The translations under genes were made by a program, and so were the position numbers. Below are positions 1 through 11,675 of a stretch of 64,000 nucleotides of DNA, piece by piece. Within the stretch, counting starts at the first letter, position 1. Each line of letters begins with the position of its first letter. Below the pieces are notes generated by a model. That model was not told where the DNA came from. It did no database searches and was given only the letters and a program-made list of their open reading frames with translations. This DNA comes from Tricholoma matsutake (taxonomy: Eukaryota > Basidiomycota > Agaricomycetes > Agaricales > Tricholomataceae): positions 7,688,001 to 7,752,000 of the forward strand of contig AP026541.1 of the NCBI GenBank assembly GCA_026075535.2, written 5' to 3'.

Positions 1-1711
1 GCTATGTGATTCTGATCTTTTGATTTCATACTCCACACCAAGGATTCAGTAGTAGAAGACTTAACTCATGGACTGCCCGAGTGGCTCCTCAGATGACAGC
101 ATGTGAATTCTGCCAATGAAGGAAGGTGACACGGGTCAGGTTTCCACATTTGCTCCACCTGCAAATTGTGCCCCATTGCCATTCATTTATATTCACAGAA
201 GAGGTAGATAAAGTCGATGAGAAATCTGCACATAGCAGCAGAACCGTGTACCTCCAGTGAGATTGACACCATGAACCACGTCCTAGCCCAGGGGGGAGAG
301 AAGTGGCACCCAAGGACAAAAAATATTAAAGAGCTAGGCTAGGTTTGCTCGTAATGGGTCAAGAGGACATGGCAGGATTAGGAGGTTGTCATTGGTAAGG
401 GGACTCAGTAGAGCCCTGAATTGAATGCCAAAGTTGTCAAAACAGGTGGAGTTTTGGAAGAGATGAAAGCGGACAAACTTCATCAATACAGCTCAACTCG
501 CCCTTCAGGACAATCCAAATGACCCTTGTGTGTTGCCTGAAAGGACCTCGAGTGGTACACTTTTCGACTTGTTACGTGATGGATCTTTCATTTCTATGGT
601 CAACAATGAGAATTCAGTGACAGAAGGCTCGAGTGGTTACCAATTTGTCAGCTACATGTGCGATGCCTTTTGCCAGGAGCATTACTAGCCAGCAAAGTAG
701 ATTTGACATGAGGACATGAGGATGAGCCCACCTCGTGCAAACCCTCCCAAACCTTCATCTTTGTAGGCCAGTCCCCTTCACTTCCCCCTGTTCCTCGGAG
801 ATGGCCTCTGCCTTTATGCTAGTTGAAAGGGATATGCTTGGAGTGTCTTTAGGTTGGTGTGTATCATCCTCCTCCTCACCCTCTTCTTTAGGAATTCGAT
901 GTGCTGGGGCACATTTGGTTCTTTGAGTCCCTCCTTTGCCCACTGCCTCTTCATCCTCTGCAAACAGAGAAACCTGTATACATCAGTTGCACATTATTTT
1001 GAGAAAAGAAAAGATATACCATTGTTGACAGGTGTACTGATTGGATGTCATGGCAGCTCATGGTCAACTTGTGGTTGGGTGCATAACAAGCACCGTTGTC
1101 ACTTTACGAGGCTACCCCATCTTCCACAGCTTAAAATCTGAGTCGACTTCAGTGTTCCAGAATGGAGGAAATCAAGTCTTGGGAATTTTAGGATGAGGAG
1201 GATCTGGAGCAGCAAGTGAGATCAGATAATGAAGGAGGCAAAGAGAGGATTTGGAGGCTCTGGGTGTGCTAAGGTGTAAATCAATAAAATGTCTTAGAGT
1301 GAATGAATAAATCAATATTCTGCAGACATCAGTGACATGAAGCCAACTGGTGACAAATGAAGCAAAGGGGAAAAAGAATGCACAAATTTAGAATAAAGGC
1401 ATGGCTGATTTTGCATTAGTTGATGCGAGAGCGGGCGCGGGAATGGAGGCAGCGGGTGATGACAGATTCAGAGACAACATAGTGAGGCCAAGCTCGCTGT
1501 GCCCACCATCTTCAGCAGCTGCCGCATCAATAGCTCTGAGACTTACTTGAGCCCAGGATACAATCTATATATAGCATATGAACTAGGGCTCAGAGATCCC
1601 CGCACTAATAGATTTGAGACATTCTCTATTCCTCAGTCTAACATAACCTCATTCTCAATAAATTGAGAACTCAGAACCATCTGAGGTGGGCATGGGGATT
1701 GTGGGTGGGTC
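1..1711. other. Unassigned sequence, no supported gene
   Basis: I see no convincing coding region here; the open frames are short, lack recognisable motifs and overlap on both strands. The part from about 1390 to 1711 ends directly against a Ty3 integrase relic. It contains a TATA-like CTATATATAG near 1565 and, read on the minus strand, starts TGTGAGACCC, so it could be a solo or residual LTR, but I found no partner copy. Treat it as probable old transposon DNA. Confidence 0.4.
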
Positions 1712-2282
1712 TCACATTTCATTTGGGGTAGTTGCTGCAGTGTTGGGGAGGCTTTTGCTGATGAGTGGAGGAATCAATTGCAGAGAATGTGCTGACTTGA
1801 GCATGAATGGTGTGAATCCAGTCAATGTGCTAATAGTGTTCATTATGTTGAATTGAACCTTTGGTAATGCTTTTGCCCAGCCCATTTGGTTATGTTCGAC
1901 ATGGAATCTAAGTGCCTGAACCACCATTTTGTACGAATGCTCTGAGGAGCCATCAGTTTGAGGATGGTACACTGTCAACATCTTGTGTTTGATGCCTGAT
2001 AGTTTCATGAGAGCTTTGAGAAATGAAAAGCTTATCTCTGTCCATGATTAATTTGATGGGTCACCTGTTTTCACAAGACCATTTGTCAAAATAAATTGTG
2101 GTGAAATCTTCCATGGTCATGTCAGTTTTGCAAGGTGCAAGTTGTACATCTGCTCCCAGCCTGTCAGTCATGGTTATGATCACATTGTACTCATCATCCA
2201 CCAGTAGTGGACCTATGAAGTCTAACACTACTGATTTGAAACATGTGTCAGGTATGGGTAAAGGGTGTATAAGAGAACACAA
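1712..2282 (-). pseudogene. Ty3/gypsy integrase fragment (degenerate)
   Basis: Two minus-strand open segments (2282-2061 and 2008-1712) encode parts of a retroviral-type integrase that would insert retrotransposon cDNA into the genome. The first has the start of the catalytic core (FIGPL and MTDRLGAD, with the first Asp region). The second has the YHPQTDGSSE signature around the catalytic Glu, followed by the post-core helix region. The segments are separated by stops and a frame change, and neither the zinc-binding N-terminus nor RT is present nearby. The sequence resembles the integrases of GyE and GyH in this window, so it is a relic of the same broad lineage. Assignment to the family is clear; activity is impossible. 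Confidence 0.8.
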
Positions 2283-2482
2283 CTAGGGTCCCCTAGGTGT
2301 ATATTTGGGGTTTATATACTATGTTACATATATTGTACATTGTTGCTACTGACATGCATGTACATGCACATATCAATGCATGTGAAATAAAAATTTCTCA
2401 CCCTTCAACACATGTAGCATAATTCAATGTAATTCAGTGTAATTCATCATAATTTGACATAATAGAATAAAAATGAAAATTT
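2283..2482. other. AT-rich spacer between two Ty3 relics
   Basis: AT-rich DNA with short tandem similarity (repeated TAATTCA-like units near 2415-2460). It may be LTR remnant. No gene is seen. Confidence 0.3.
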
Positions 2483-2826
2483 ATTAGATAATGGGGCTGT
2501 TTCCTAACATTACTCCCCTTTTATGCCTCGACTTCCAGATGAGAAAATATTGTATTTGTCCCCTCCATGAAATTTTGATAAGGCCAGAATTTCATCCCCT
2601 CATACACCATTCTCACAATGTGGCACAGAGTATTTGGATCACATTTAAAGAATTGGGCAATCACATTATGCACTTACTTACAATGTTCTTCAGGTTCCCA
2701 TGAGTTATTTTTGTTGGTATAGTCCTTCCACTTTATTAAGAATTCCAATTTATTTCATTGGAGATGAGAATCTAGAATTTCTTTGACTACATATTCTGGA
2801 GCACCTTCTATAGTTATTGGAGCCTG
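2483..2826 (-). pseudogene. Ty3/gypsy pol C-terminal chromodomain relic
   Basis: Read on the minus strand, this segment encodes a chromodomain-like tail with EYVVKEILDSHL, FLIKWKDYTNKNNSWEPEEH and a short C-terminal helix, interrupted by TGA and TAA stops. Chromodomains at the end of chromoviral integrases direct insertion to marked chromatin. The coding sequence runs straight into the LTR at 2827, which suggests that LxF was inserted here. The upstream part of this element is not found on the far side of LxF, so one side has been lost. It lies in the wrong order to belong to the integrase fragment at 1712-2282. Confidence 0.65.
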
Positions 2827-3011
2827 TGGAAGCTGAAGCTTCCAACACTAAAGGGAACTGAGAACTATAAGGAACTTAGTATGTTTCGGGGGAGTTAACT
2901 AAGATATCATACAAAGTAATCAAGGTGTAGACTATATACTACTGGAATAACAACATGTGATAAAGGGTGCAGATGTAGATAAGGGATGCTGATGTAAGAG
3001 ACACTCTTACA
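2827..3011 (-). repeat. LxF 3' LTR
   Basis: About 185 bp, matching 24333-24509 from the shared AAGCTTCCAACACTAAAGGG block through GATGTAAGAGAC. On the minus strand it begins TGTAAGAGTGTC, directly after a purine tract GAGAGAG that would serve as the polypurine tract. The LTR starts of GyE and GyH (TGTAA) are similar. Confidence 0.6.
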
Positions 3012-4908
3012 CTCTCTCATACTTCAAAAAAAATGACCGGGGGCAGGGGGGGGGGCGGAAAAATCAACAAATTGCAGGCACACTTTGCATGTCGGTGAAA
3101 ACATTGAGTTGCCTGGGAACTGATGATGGCTAGTGACAGGTTTCGATGAGGACAGTCAATGACAAGGGCAGGTGATGAGAGCAGGTGATGACAAGGGCAG
3201 ATGATGAGGATGACAAGGGCAGGCAATGACAAGAGTGAGTGTTGACGAGAATGGGGGGGTGATGTGGATGGGGCTGGTGACATGGATGGGACTGGTGACA
3301 TGGACGGGGCTGGTGATGTAGATGGGGCTGGTGATGTGGATGGGGCTGGTGACATGGATGAAGCTGGTGACATGGATGGGGCTACTGACATGGATAGGGC
3401 TCAAAATGAGAGATGACTCATTCCAATGAACATGCATGCTTGTCGTCGGGGTCGAGAGGAGGGGCTGTGAACTCAACTGGGCAGTTTGTGTTGTCATTCT
3501 TATGGTCCTGGTAGCTGGTTTGGACTGTTGTGGGGCATAGGTGTGTAATGCCATAGGCCTCTGTTGCATGTCAATTCTGGCCAGTTCTACTGTGCTTGCA
3601 GTGCTGGTGGTCTTGGAGCTGGGGGTGAGGTCAATGTTGAGTGACAATGGGAGGTAGTTGTCCACAGTGACATTGGGGCTTGTTATGAGAGGGGCAGTGG
3701 CTGTGAGACAGGGCCAGGGGGGGACGGTGAAACAATTCATCTAGGGCCGAGCTGGGGACCACTGGGGCGGATGTGCGGTGAGAGGGGGACAGGGGTTGAA
3801 CGGGGAGCTTCCATGGATGGCATTGTCAGTGGCATGGCAGGGGTGTAGGACAGGGGGGGTGGTGAAACAGCGCATTCTGGGGAGAACTGGGTGGTTGGGG
3901 TGCACTCTAGGGGTGTTCTGCCAAGTCTAGGTGCATGCTTTGTCATTTTTGAGTTCTAGTTTGTGTTCCAGAGGGGGGGCTGAGCAGGGGATTTGACTGT
4001 CATCAATGAACATGTTGTTGATGATGTGGCGATTTGCATGGACATATGAGGCATCGAGGTGGGCTTGGGGTGCATAACAGGGGCAAGGGGGTCTAGCAGG
4101 GGGTAACAGGGTGGTGTGGGACATTTCCTGGACTCATTGGGAGCAGTGGGGATGGCAGAGTTGTTCTGTTGAATCTCAAAGGGGGTGGTACAAGAGATGG
4201 GGGAGGTAAAATGGCAGCAGGGGGGGGTTCAGACATGTCAGCAGTGGTGAAAGATGGGGGGGACAGCAAAAGGGCATGTTTGTGGGTGTTATGGTGCAGG
4301 CTGGGGGGATGGGACAGGCTGTGGGGGTGTTCTGGAGGGTCTACATCCATGCTTTGTCATTTTCCAGCTATGGCCCATTGTTCAGAGTGGGGCAGAGCAG
4401 GGCATTCAGCTGTTGTTGATGGACATGTTGATGACAATGTGGCGGTAAGATGGGGTGATTCTGGGTGCAGAATGGGGGGCTGAGGATTGAGCTGGGGTGA
4501 ATGGGGTGCTGTTGTAGGCTTCCTGGACCATCGTCAAGAAGAGTGAGGCTGGTGGGGTGGTTCCACTGAGTACACAGCATGTTTTGATGAGCACAGCTGC
4601 TCGTCATTGCATGGTTCTGTTTGCAGGGTTGCAGACTGTTGTTGTGGGCTGTTGACTGTCTGGGTACCTGTTCTCTGAGGTGCTAGAGGTGGTCTGGGTG
4701 CCAGAGGAGGCCCAAGCTGTTGTTTCTGGGATGGCTGCAGCCAGTGTTGTTGCTGTTGTTGATGATGATGTGGTGCTGGCAGTGGGAGGCTCAGGGTGCA
4801 ACAGGGGGGGCTGGGAACTTGGCTCTGGGGCTGTGAGTGGAGTAGGCAGTGTGTGGTGTTGTTTTCAAGGTGTTTGGGACTGGTTTGGGGCAAGGGAAGG
4901 GGTGGTGG
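3012..4908 (-). repeat. LxF internal Pro-rich low-complexity region
   Basis: The plus strand is G-rich and the minus strand encodes broken Pro/Thr/Ser/Gln-rich frames with no known domain. A run of about seven 18-bp units (GATGGGGCTGGTGACATG-like, about 3263-3400) codes SPIHVT-like repeats on the minus strand. A second, much larger unit of roughly 420 bp is tandemly duplicated: 3880-4040 resembles 4310-4450. The frames contain many stops and shifts. It may derive from the Pro-rich N-terminus of a Gag protein, but I do not assign a function. Confidence 0.45.
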
Positions 4909-5255
4909 TGTTGAAAATGCACTGTGAGTTTTACCATTGATGTGTCTCTTGATGTGTGTGCTATATTTAGCTTCCCCCTTTGATGCATGCATATGGTCCA
5001 TCTCATGATTCCCCTTATCCCTTTATCCTCTTTATCACTCATGATATGTATATATATATGATAGTTAGATACATTGCCACCTCAGTCACTTGTATAGAGA
5101 CTGAGGTGAGCATTGTTTATACCGCATCCTCATTGATCGCTATTTACTGTACTTGTAGTCTGATCTTGTTTATACTAGGTACAGTAGATGCAATCCTCAG
5201 TCACTTGTATAGAGACTGAGTCTGATTTTGTTTATACTAGGATTAATGTTCTACA
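4909..5255 (+). repeat. Cop1 5' LTR
   Basis: 347 bp, TG...CA termini, near-identical to 20126-20474. It contains a TATA-like TATATATATATGATAG run near 5050-5064. Downstream is an inverted repeat CACCTCAGTC (5078-5087) / GACTGAGGTG (5099-5108) with an 11-nt loop, and a second partial copy lies near 5193-5219. The hairpin would lie near the start of the transcript. Confidence 0.93.
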
Positions 5256-5271
5256 GGTTATGGGCCACTCC
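5256..5271 (+). promoter_or_regulatory. Cop1 primer-binding site, internal initiator-tRNA-Met type
   Basis: GGTTATGGGCCACTCC directly follows the 5' LTR. GGTTATGGGCC matches the pattern used by Drosophila copia-type elements, which prime from an internal (anticodon-region) fragment of initiator tRNA-Met. The same site follows the Cop2 5' LTR at 44076. tRNA pairing is inferred from family knowledge, not tested. Confidence 0.65.
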
Positions 5272-5462
5272 CATCATATTTGAATGATGGAAGAAAGTAT
5301 CCTAGCCACTCGACGTCTTCCTACGTCATTCTTTTGATCCGCTTGTCTGATCACTTGGATCTTGGATCAATTTCTTTGTCTGTCATGGACGTGCCTGGTA
5401 TTCAGCATGTTCCCCCTTTTATTCTTTGACACTTTACTGCCTATTGTCGTCATCTTTCCATT

Positions 5463-5908
5463 ATGTCTCTTGACACTACTGCCTCTCCATCTGTTTCCCT
5501 TATCAAACTATCTGTTAAGTATACTGGCGAGAAGCTGGACAAACTCAAGTCCAACTACAAAGAATGGTGCAAAGAAATTATAATTGCTCTCTCTCTTAAC
5601 GACCTTTATGAATATGTTGTTGGTGGTATTTCCAAGCCTGACCCTATTGGACACCGTGCCCTTGCTAATTGGAAGGCAAATTCTCGTCTTGTGTATGCAT
5701 TCATCGTGTTGAGTGTCTCTCCCTCTGAAAGACAATTCCTTGACATCACAAAGGTGCCTGATGTCAATTGGAAGCTTCTTCAGGATCGTCATCAGAAGGA
5801 AGGGCCTGTTCGTCAAGTCCAGCTCCTACAGCAGGCGCTATCTGTTCAATGCACAAAGGACATTCCCCTCCCTAAAACAGCAGAGAATATATGCACCCTG
5901 ATTGAGTG
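5463..5908 (+). pseudogene. Cop1 gag (N-terminal part)
   Basis: A 148-codon segment starting at an ATG, encoding a copia-type Gag capsid region (UBN2/DUF4219-like layout: LKSNYKEWCKEI near residue 30, NWKANSRLVYAFIV, FLDITKVPDVNWKLLQDRHQ). Gag would form the virus-like particle around the element RNA. It ends at a TGA before the zinc knuckle. The following 230 bp carries several stops in this frame, so Gag is broken or shifted between here and 6136. The start is supported by a leader that follows the primer-binding site and by the family's usual N-terminal layout. Confidence 0.7.
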
Positions 5909-6135
5909 AGCATTTGCAGTGGGTGATATAAAGGCTGACCTCCTTTGTTGCATCACTCTTCTTAATTCACTTAGTGACAATTTCCCCCCATGCTCACTCC
6001 ATTATATCTCACAACATTGCCGCTTCAACCAATCAAGCCCCATATGGTTCCAAGGATATTCGTTTGTTCCTGGAGAATGAACAGTCCTTGCTTGAGAATG
6101 ACTACCACAACAATTCATGACCCCACCTTTCACTC

Positions 6136-6699
6136 ATGGCACAACCCAGGAATAACAAGTTGCCCGGTGTCCCTACTTGCGCGAACTCAGGATGTGGGAG
6201 ACAGGGGCATACTAAGGAGCATTGTATTCAACCTGGTGGCAGTATGACTGGGAAGACTATTGAGGAGTTGAAGGCCACTTGTAAAGCAGTGCACGAGAGG
6301 AAGCCACTCATTAACAACAACCCCAAGATTCCCATTACAGTCAAAGACGTCAATGGCCATGCATTCACTGTCATGGTTGATTTGGACACCACTCCTACCA
6401 CTACTCCAGAATTTGTGGGACTTGCTTCCAATCCTATATCCACAGCCTCTGTTGATGCGTTGGAATATGAGGGTTGGGTCGTCACTGAGGAGGAGCCCAT
6501 TACTACTGTCGATTGGAGCATTCATACCACCACTTCCGACATCACACTCACTGTCGAGCGACTTGAGCCTCTCAGCCAAACACGTCATTCTAGTATCACC
6601 ACAGATGATTTCCCTTTCATTATCGACTCGGGTGTGACAGTACATATCTCACCTATCAAGTCTGATTTCCTCACCCTCCATCCCATACCATCCCAATCC
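6136..6699 (+). pseudogene. Cop1 zinc knuckle and protease start
   Basis: Encodes a zinc knuckle of the less usual C-x4-C-x4-H-x4-C form (CANSGCGRQGHTKEHC), which binds RNA in Gag. A linker and the start of the aspartic protease follow, with active site DSGV (usually DSGA/DSGS) and then HISPIKSDF. The frame is open from the ATG at 6136. It is cut at about 6700 by an unrelated insert, and the protease continues at about 7700 (IKGIGGS). Protease would cut the Gag-Pol polyprotein. The Val in the active-site motif is conservative and may be tolerated. Confidence 0.75.
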
Positions 6700-7699
6700 A
6701 TTGATGATGCTCAACCTGGAAACCCAAACAAAACCTATAAAATGGTTTCAAATGATATAACATGAGTCAGAGGAAGGGTGCGAGGTGGTACTAAATATTG
6801 CTGTCAGCAATGAGCATGAATGTGATGTGATGTGATGCTGTATGAAGTACTGCAAAAGCTTGCAAAGAAGTTCGAAGAATTTCGAGTGTGTGCAAAGAAG
6901 TCTGAAGAATTTTGAGGGTGTGTGAAGTTGTTTTGAAGATTTTTGAGGATAGTGACGAGAATAGGGTGTGGATAGTACAAAATGGCGATGGGAGTCAAAG
7001 GTGACAAGAGACGATTGAGATGATAGGAGAGAGTTTAGAGATGATACAATGAATTTCAAAGAAGTTCACGATGATTCACAGAACTTTAGAGCTAAGACAA
7101 GGTGCTGGAACTCAAGAGGGAAATTCCTGAGTCAAACTAATATGATATACGAGGGACTGATGCAACAATATATATTTTTTTGTTGTATAGTAGTACAAGA
7201 CTATATAAGTTTTGGGGAAATAGTACTAAAAAGGAAATAAGGCCCTGAAGCTCCCATGAGGCAAGGAATAAGACAATAAAGAAGCATCCAAATCACAAAA
7301 TAAATGAGAAGTGATGTGAGGGGAAACATGTAGAAGCATAATATATCAAAGGTACTTGTCCTATTGTTCCAATATATCATGGAAATGTCAAAAACACTGC
7401 AATGTGTCCTAAAAAGTGAAATGTCTTGTCTCCTCATGTCTGGTGTGCTCGGAATGCAATGTGGCAATGTGTAGCAAGTGTGGAATGTGTTTCCAAAGGT
7501 TGGGGGAATTGTATTATGGTGGCCGAAGGCATACAAAGAATTTTGAAGCATTTTCATGACTTTGTAGAGGTTCGTAGAGCTTTGGAGGGGTTTGTATGGG
7601 TTCATAGAGCTTTGTAGAGGTCCATAGAGACTCATAGAGCTTTGACAACAATCATAGATGTGTTCTCCGAGCTTGAACAACAAGGTGGACCTATCACCA
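6700..7699. repeat. Unassigned insertion in Cop1 protease
   Basis: About 1 kb separating the two halves of the Cop1 protease. Its first 100 bp (ATTGATGATGCTCAACCTGG ... GAGTCAGAGGAAGG) resemble LxF DNA at 21106-21200, so it belongs to a repeat family present at least twice here. The right part (7555-7650) is a degenerate tandem of CATAGAGCTTTGTAGAGGT-like units. I could not find inverted ends or a clear target duplication. There are no credible genes; the long minus-strand frame simply reads the tandem units. Confidence 0.5.
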
Positions 7700-7869
7700 T
7701 CAAAGGCATTGGTGGTTCAACTATTGCTGCCATGGGAGTCAGTGACATAAAGCTAAGAATAGCCCATGTAATGTCCTCTACATTCCTAATTCAGCAGTCC
7801 AACTCATTTCAGTTGGAACATTGGTGGATGACTCCAATGCCATGGCACATTTTGATAGTGATAAATGCT
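7700..7869 (+). pseudogene. Cop1 protease C-terminal half
   Basis: The plus strand resumes the protease fold with IKGIGGSTIAAMGVSDIKLRI, then LIQQSNSFQLEHWWM-like text in a shifted frame. The alternative frame reads the family-typical ...ISVGTLVDDSNAMAHFDSD. GyA is inserted at the next codons, and the Cop1 coding sequence continues at 13925. A single-base shift near 7790-7800 separates the frames. Confidence 0.6.
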
Positions 7870-7874
7870 GGATC

Positions 7875-8300
7875 TATAAGGGCAACCTGAGCCTCTAGCA
7901 AAGGGAAATCTGAAGTTAAAATTATGCTACATAATACAGGGATTGGGGGCGCACCTAGCAAAGGGAAATCTGAAGAGAAAACTCTAAGGATCCCCTTGCT
8001 GATGCCCAGTATATGTGAAGACGACAAAAATCAAATATAACCTAAAAATAGAAAAAGGCGGAGATAGGCGGATCAAGGCCGCCGAATGACATCATACCAA
8101 GGGGTATGTGTCGGAAGGGGTACTCCGCCTCTAAATATAAAAGTGTCAACATATACAAACATGATAGCAAGGGAAAATTAGTAATAAAATCCGGAAAAAT
8201 CATAGAAAATGAAGAATAGAAGGAAATGAGGTGGGGAAAAATATGGGACGAACATAAAAAATAGGAAAAACACACAGGGCACCCCCCTAGTCCCCTTACA
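7875..8300 (-). repeat. GyA 3' LTR
   Basis: 426 bp. On the minus strand it begins TGTAAGGGGACTAGG and ends GCCCTTATA. Four of its five differences from the 5' copy are C/T or G/A changes at CpG sites. It is preceded on the minus strand by a GAGAGGGGGTGA polypurine tract (plus 8301-8312). Confidence 0.95.
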
Positions 8301-8311
8301 TCACCCCCTCT

Positions 8312-9125
8312 CTAAGATGCATCGCCCCGATGCATTCGAAATCGTATACGACCAAAGTCCATGACTTGAATGCGACGCGGTGCAGCAGTGTGCCGTCGGT
8401 GGAATTCCTTGATTAACCGAGGGGCATTTACATCAGACTCTTCGACCCATGAGTTCTCCTCATACCCATAACCCTTCCAATGTACCAAATACTGGAGTTT
8501 TCCTCGACGCAAACGGCTGTCCAAGATTGACTCGACTTCATATTGGGGTTCTCCCTCGATCACTGTAGGTGGTGGTGGTGGGTGTGAATGGTGTCCCGGG
8601 AATGGATCTGGGGGAGCTGGAAGCAATTTGACGACATGGAAGACGGGATGGAGTCTGGACATGGAGGCTGGGAGGCGTAGATGATAGGCATGTGTTCCAA
8701 CGCACTTGACAATGGGGAAAGGTCCCAAGAAGCGATGAGCGAGTTTCTTGGATGGACGTGTAGTGGAGATGTCACTGGAGTCGAGATAAACTCGATCACC
8801 AACCTTGTACTGAGGGGTTGGGGAGTGGCGCTGGTTGTAAAATCGCGCCATGTCATCCTTCGCCTTTGCTAAGGCTGCCCTTGCCTCCTCCAAGCTATCC
8901 CTCATGCGTTCTGTGAACTCATTCACTGTCTCGATGTGTGAGGGAGTTTGGCGAGGTTCAAATCCCATGCGTGGATGTCGTCCAGTGTCTAAGAGGAAAG
9001 GGGTCTTGAGTGGAAGCATGGACATGGTTGTTGTACCCGAACTCGGCCAAAGGAAGGAGATCATCCCAATCGTCCTGGCGTTCATTGACAAAGAGGCGGA
9101 TGTACTGCTCCAGTTCCTGGTTGAC
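8312..9125 (-). pseudogene. GyA pol C-terminus: integrase tail and chromodomain
   Basis: Continues integrase after the TGA at 9126. From about 9010 the frame shifts by one base. It then reads the post-catalytic integrase region (SPTPQYKVGDRVYLDSSDI, the GPY/F-type RFLGPFPIVK, RLHPVFHVVKLLP), followed by a chromodomain (EVESILDSRLRRGKLQYLVHW, KGYGYEENSWVEES) and a basic tail ending at 8312. This module joins cDNA ends to the target and reads chromatin marks. The ORF overlaps the main pol ORF only because of the frameshift. Confidence 0.85.
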
Positions 9126-11045
9126 TCACTCTGTCTGGCCATCAGTTTGTGGGTGATAAGCAGTTGAAGCGAGGAGTTTGATCCCCAGGAGTTGGTACAG
9201 CTCACGAGTGAACTCTGCCATGAACTGAGGGCCACGATCTGAGAGGAAGGCACCAGGAAGTCCATGTAATTTCCACACGTGGTGGAGGTAGAGTCGAGTG
9301 GCACCTAGGGCACTGACAGTGGTGTGAGTGGGAATGAAGTGAGCGCGTTTTCCCACTGAGTCAACTGTGCACATCACCGCATCAAACCCGTTTGACTCTG
9401 GCAATTCCACCACAAAGTCGATGCTGACGACATCCCAACGACTCTCTGGAACAGGAAGAGGGTGTAGCTCACCAATAGGCTTGTGACGAGGGACCTTGGT
9501 GCATAAGCAAAGGTCACAAGTGCAACAATACTGACCAATGAGCCGTGACATTTGTGGCCACCAATAGTTCTGTGAGGTGAGCTCCAAGGTCTTCCAGCGT
9601 CCGGGGTGGCCAGCAATCTGTGAGTCATGGTGTTGGGATATGATGCGCCGGCGAAGGTCTGGGTCATTGGGAACATAGATGCGATCCCTGAAATACAACA
9701 AGTCCTCCTTTTCAGCCCACTCTGCCGCACGTAAGGAAAGGGTTGATCCCTTCCTCAGTTCTTTAACAGCTCGGGCGACAACATCCTCATGTAAACCGCT
9801 ATGGTTTGCGCGACGAATGTCACGTAGAATGTCCCGCTCCTTGCCCTGGGGTGCGATGCCTTCCAGTGCCCGAATGGTGAACAGGTCTGGCTGCAACAGC
9901 ACAATGTTTTGGTTGTCACCGCTGCCATCCCCATGGTCTGCACGTCGGGATAGGGCATCGGTCTTCCCCATGCTGCGACCCGGACGGTGGTGCAAGGAGA
10001 AGTCGAATCTAGATAGATACAGGGACCAACGAGCTTGATGACGGTTCAATTTCTTGGCCGTCATGAAGTACTCGAGGTTCTTGTGATCCGTGCAAATTTC
10101 CACCTTGTGTTGGGCACCCTCGAGGAAGTGTCGCCACTCCTCAAGCGCACGCATTATCGCCAACATCTCCTTGTCATGGATCTCGTAGTTTCTCTCTACA
10201 GCACTAAGGCTTTTGGAGTAGAACACAACAGGATGCCACTTCTGGTCCTCCGGAGACTGCTGAGACAACACAGCGCCCGTCGCAAAGTCAGAACTGTCGG
10301 CTTCTACACGAAAAGGACGCGAATTGTCAGCAAAGGTAAGGATCGGAGTGGAAGTGACCATCTCCTTAAGCTTTTCGAATGCCTCCTGTTGTGCATTATC
10401 CCACCTCCATGCCTCCTTTCCTGTCAAGTCGAACAGCGGTCGTGCATGATGTGAGAAATCCTTGATAAAACGCCGATAAAAATTGATGAAGCCCAGGAAA
10501 GACTGCACCTCCTTCTTGTTTGTAGGCGTCGGCCAAGCTGTGACCCCGTTTACCTTGATAGGATCCATCTCCACTTGACCCTCTGAGATAATCAGGCCAA
10601 GGTACTCGATCTTGGTCCTTTCGAACTCGCATTTGTCCTGACGAAGGTAGAGTTTGTACCGTCGAAGTCGCTCTAGGATGAGGCGCGTGATGCGACGGTG
10701 CTCTTCAACCGTGCGAGTGAAGATGAGGATGTCGTCGAGATAGATGCAGACAACGCCTTCGAGGATGAGGTCATGGAAGATGTCGTTCATCATGGTCTGA
10801 AAGGTGGCAGGGCTATTAGTAAGGCCAAAGAACATGACAAGCGGTTCAAAAAGACCACGGTTGGTACGAAAGGCTGCCTTCCACTCATCTCCCTCCTTTA
10901 TCCTCACATTATTATAGCCCCAACGGACATCGAGCTTGGTGAAGTATCGGGCTCCACGGAGCTGGTTTACGAGTTCAGAGATGAGGGGTAGTGGGTAGCG
11001 ATTTTTGACCGTGATGTTGTTGAGTCTTCTGTAGTCTTGAACTGG
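9126..11045 (-). pseudogene. GyA pol core: reverse transcriptase, RNase H, integrase
   Basis: The longest reading frame in the window (593 codons open from 10907, extending upstream in frame to the TGA at 11046). In order: RT palm with LDVRWGYNN, FGLTNSPATFQ and catalytic YLDD (IYLDDILIF); the thumb and connection with SFLGFINFYRRFI; RNase H with VEADSSDFATGAV, the ERNYEIHDKEMLAI block and TDHKNLEYF; the tether SRFDFSLHHRPGR; integrase zinc finger (GHPGRWKTLE ... CDLC); and integrase core with SIDFVVELP, LSDRGPQF and HPQTDGQTE. All catalytic Asp/Glu residues are visible. It is split from PR and from the IN tail only by TGA codons at likely former CGA (Arg) sites. Confidence 0.93.
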
Positions 11046-11633
11046 TCAAAGTGAGCCATCCTTCTTCTTGACAAAGAAAAAGGGAGAGGCCATGGGTGAC
11101 TTCGATGGTCGAATACGTCCAGAGGCCAGGTGCTCATCGATGAACTGGTCAAGCTGCCGTTGTTCCTCCGGAGAGAGAGGATAGACCTTGCAGGATGAAG
11201 GGGTTGCGCCGGGGGTGAGTTCGATCGCGTGATCCCATGGCTTACGCGCAGGAAGAGAGTCGAATGACTCCTTGGAGAACACGTCTTCAAACTCATGGAG
11301 ATGAGGGAGTAAGGAGTTAGTAGAGGATTTAGCAGCATTGTTTTTGTGGAAGGCCTCGGCAAGGCGTTGGGATATGTTCGATGTAGCACACACCTCATGC
11401 GATGAGCGAATCGCAGTGTAGAAGATCCGATCACCCTCTTCCACTTCCTCTGGGTCCTCATCATCATCATCCGAGTCCGGCATTAGATCAGGAACCCCTT
11501 CCAATTCCACTTCAGGTATAGGCAGGGGTCCAGCACGACACTTCTGAGTTCGTCGTATTGCCGCCTTCTGTCCACGACGTTCTTGCCTGGCTTCTGTGAA
11601 ACACGTCCGACAGCGGGATGGACATCGGCTCAT
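11046..11633 (-). pseudogene. GyA pol: PR-RT linker and RT N-terminus
   Basis: 195 codons. An acidic linker (DSDDDDEDPEEVEEGD) is followed by FEDVFSKESFDSLPARKPWDHAIEL, the conserved entry to gypsy RT. Then come CKVYPLSPEEQRQLDQFI and SGRIRPSKSPMASPFFFVKK, the RT fingers. It ends at a TGA in GSL-stop-PVQDYR, where Arg is expected, and RT continues immediately in the same frame. The N-terminal Cys-containing RCRTCF stretch has no obvious role. Confidence 0.88.
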
Positions 11634-11675
11634 GGTAACCTCCCCGGTGCGCCAGTCGACCTCTGGGTTATGGTC

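Noticed and set aside
735..1141. Short ORFs near the left edge as possible host gene exons
   Set aside because: They lack splice signals, domains and consistent strand, and the region borders transposon relics.
7201..7683. Minus-strand 160-codon ORF in the Cop1 insert
   Set aside because: It reads degenerate tandem repeats of a GTAGAGGT-type unit and AT-rich DNA; no motif or start context.
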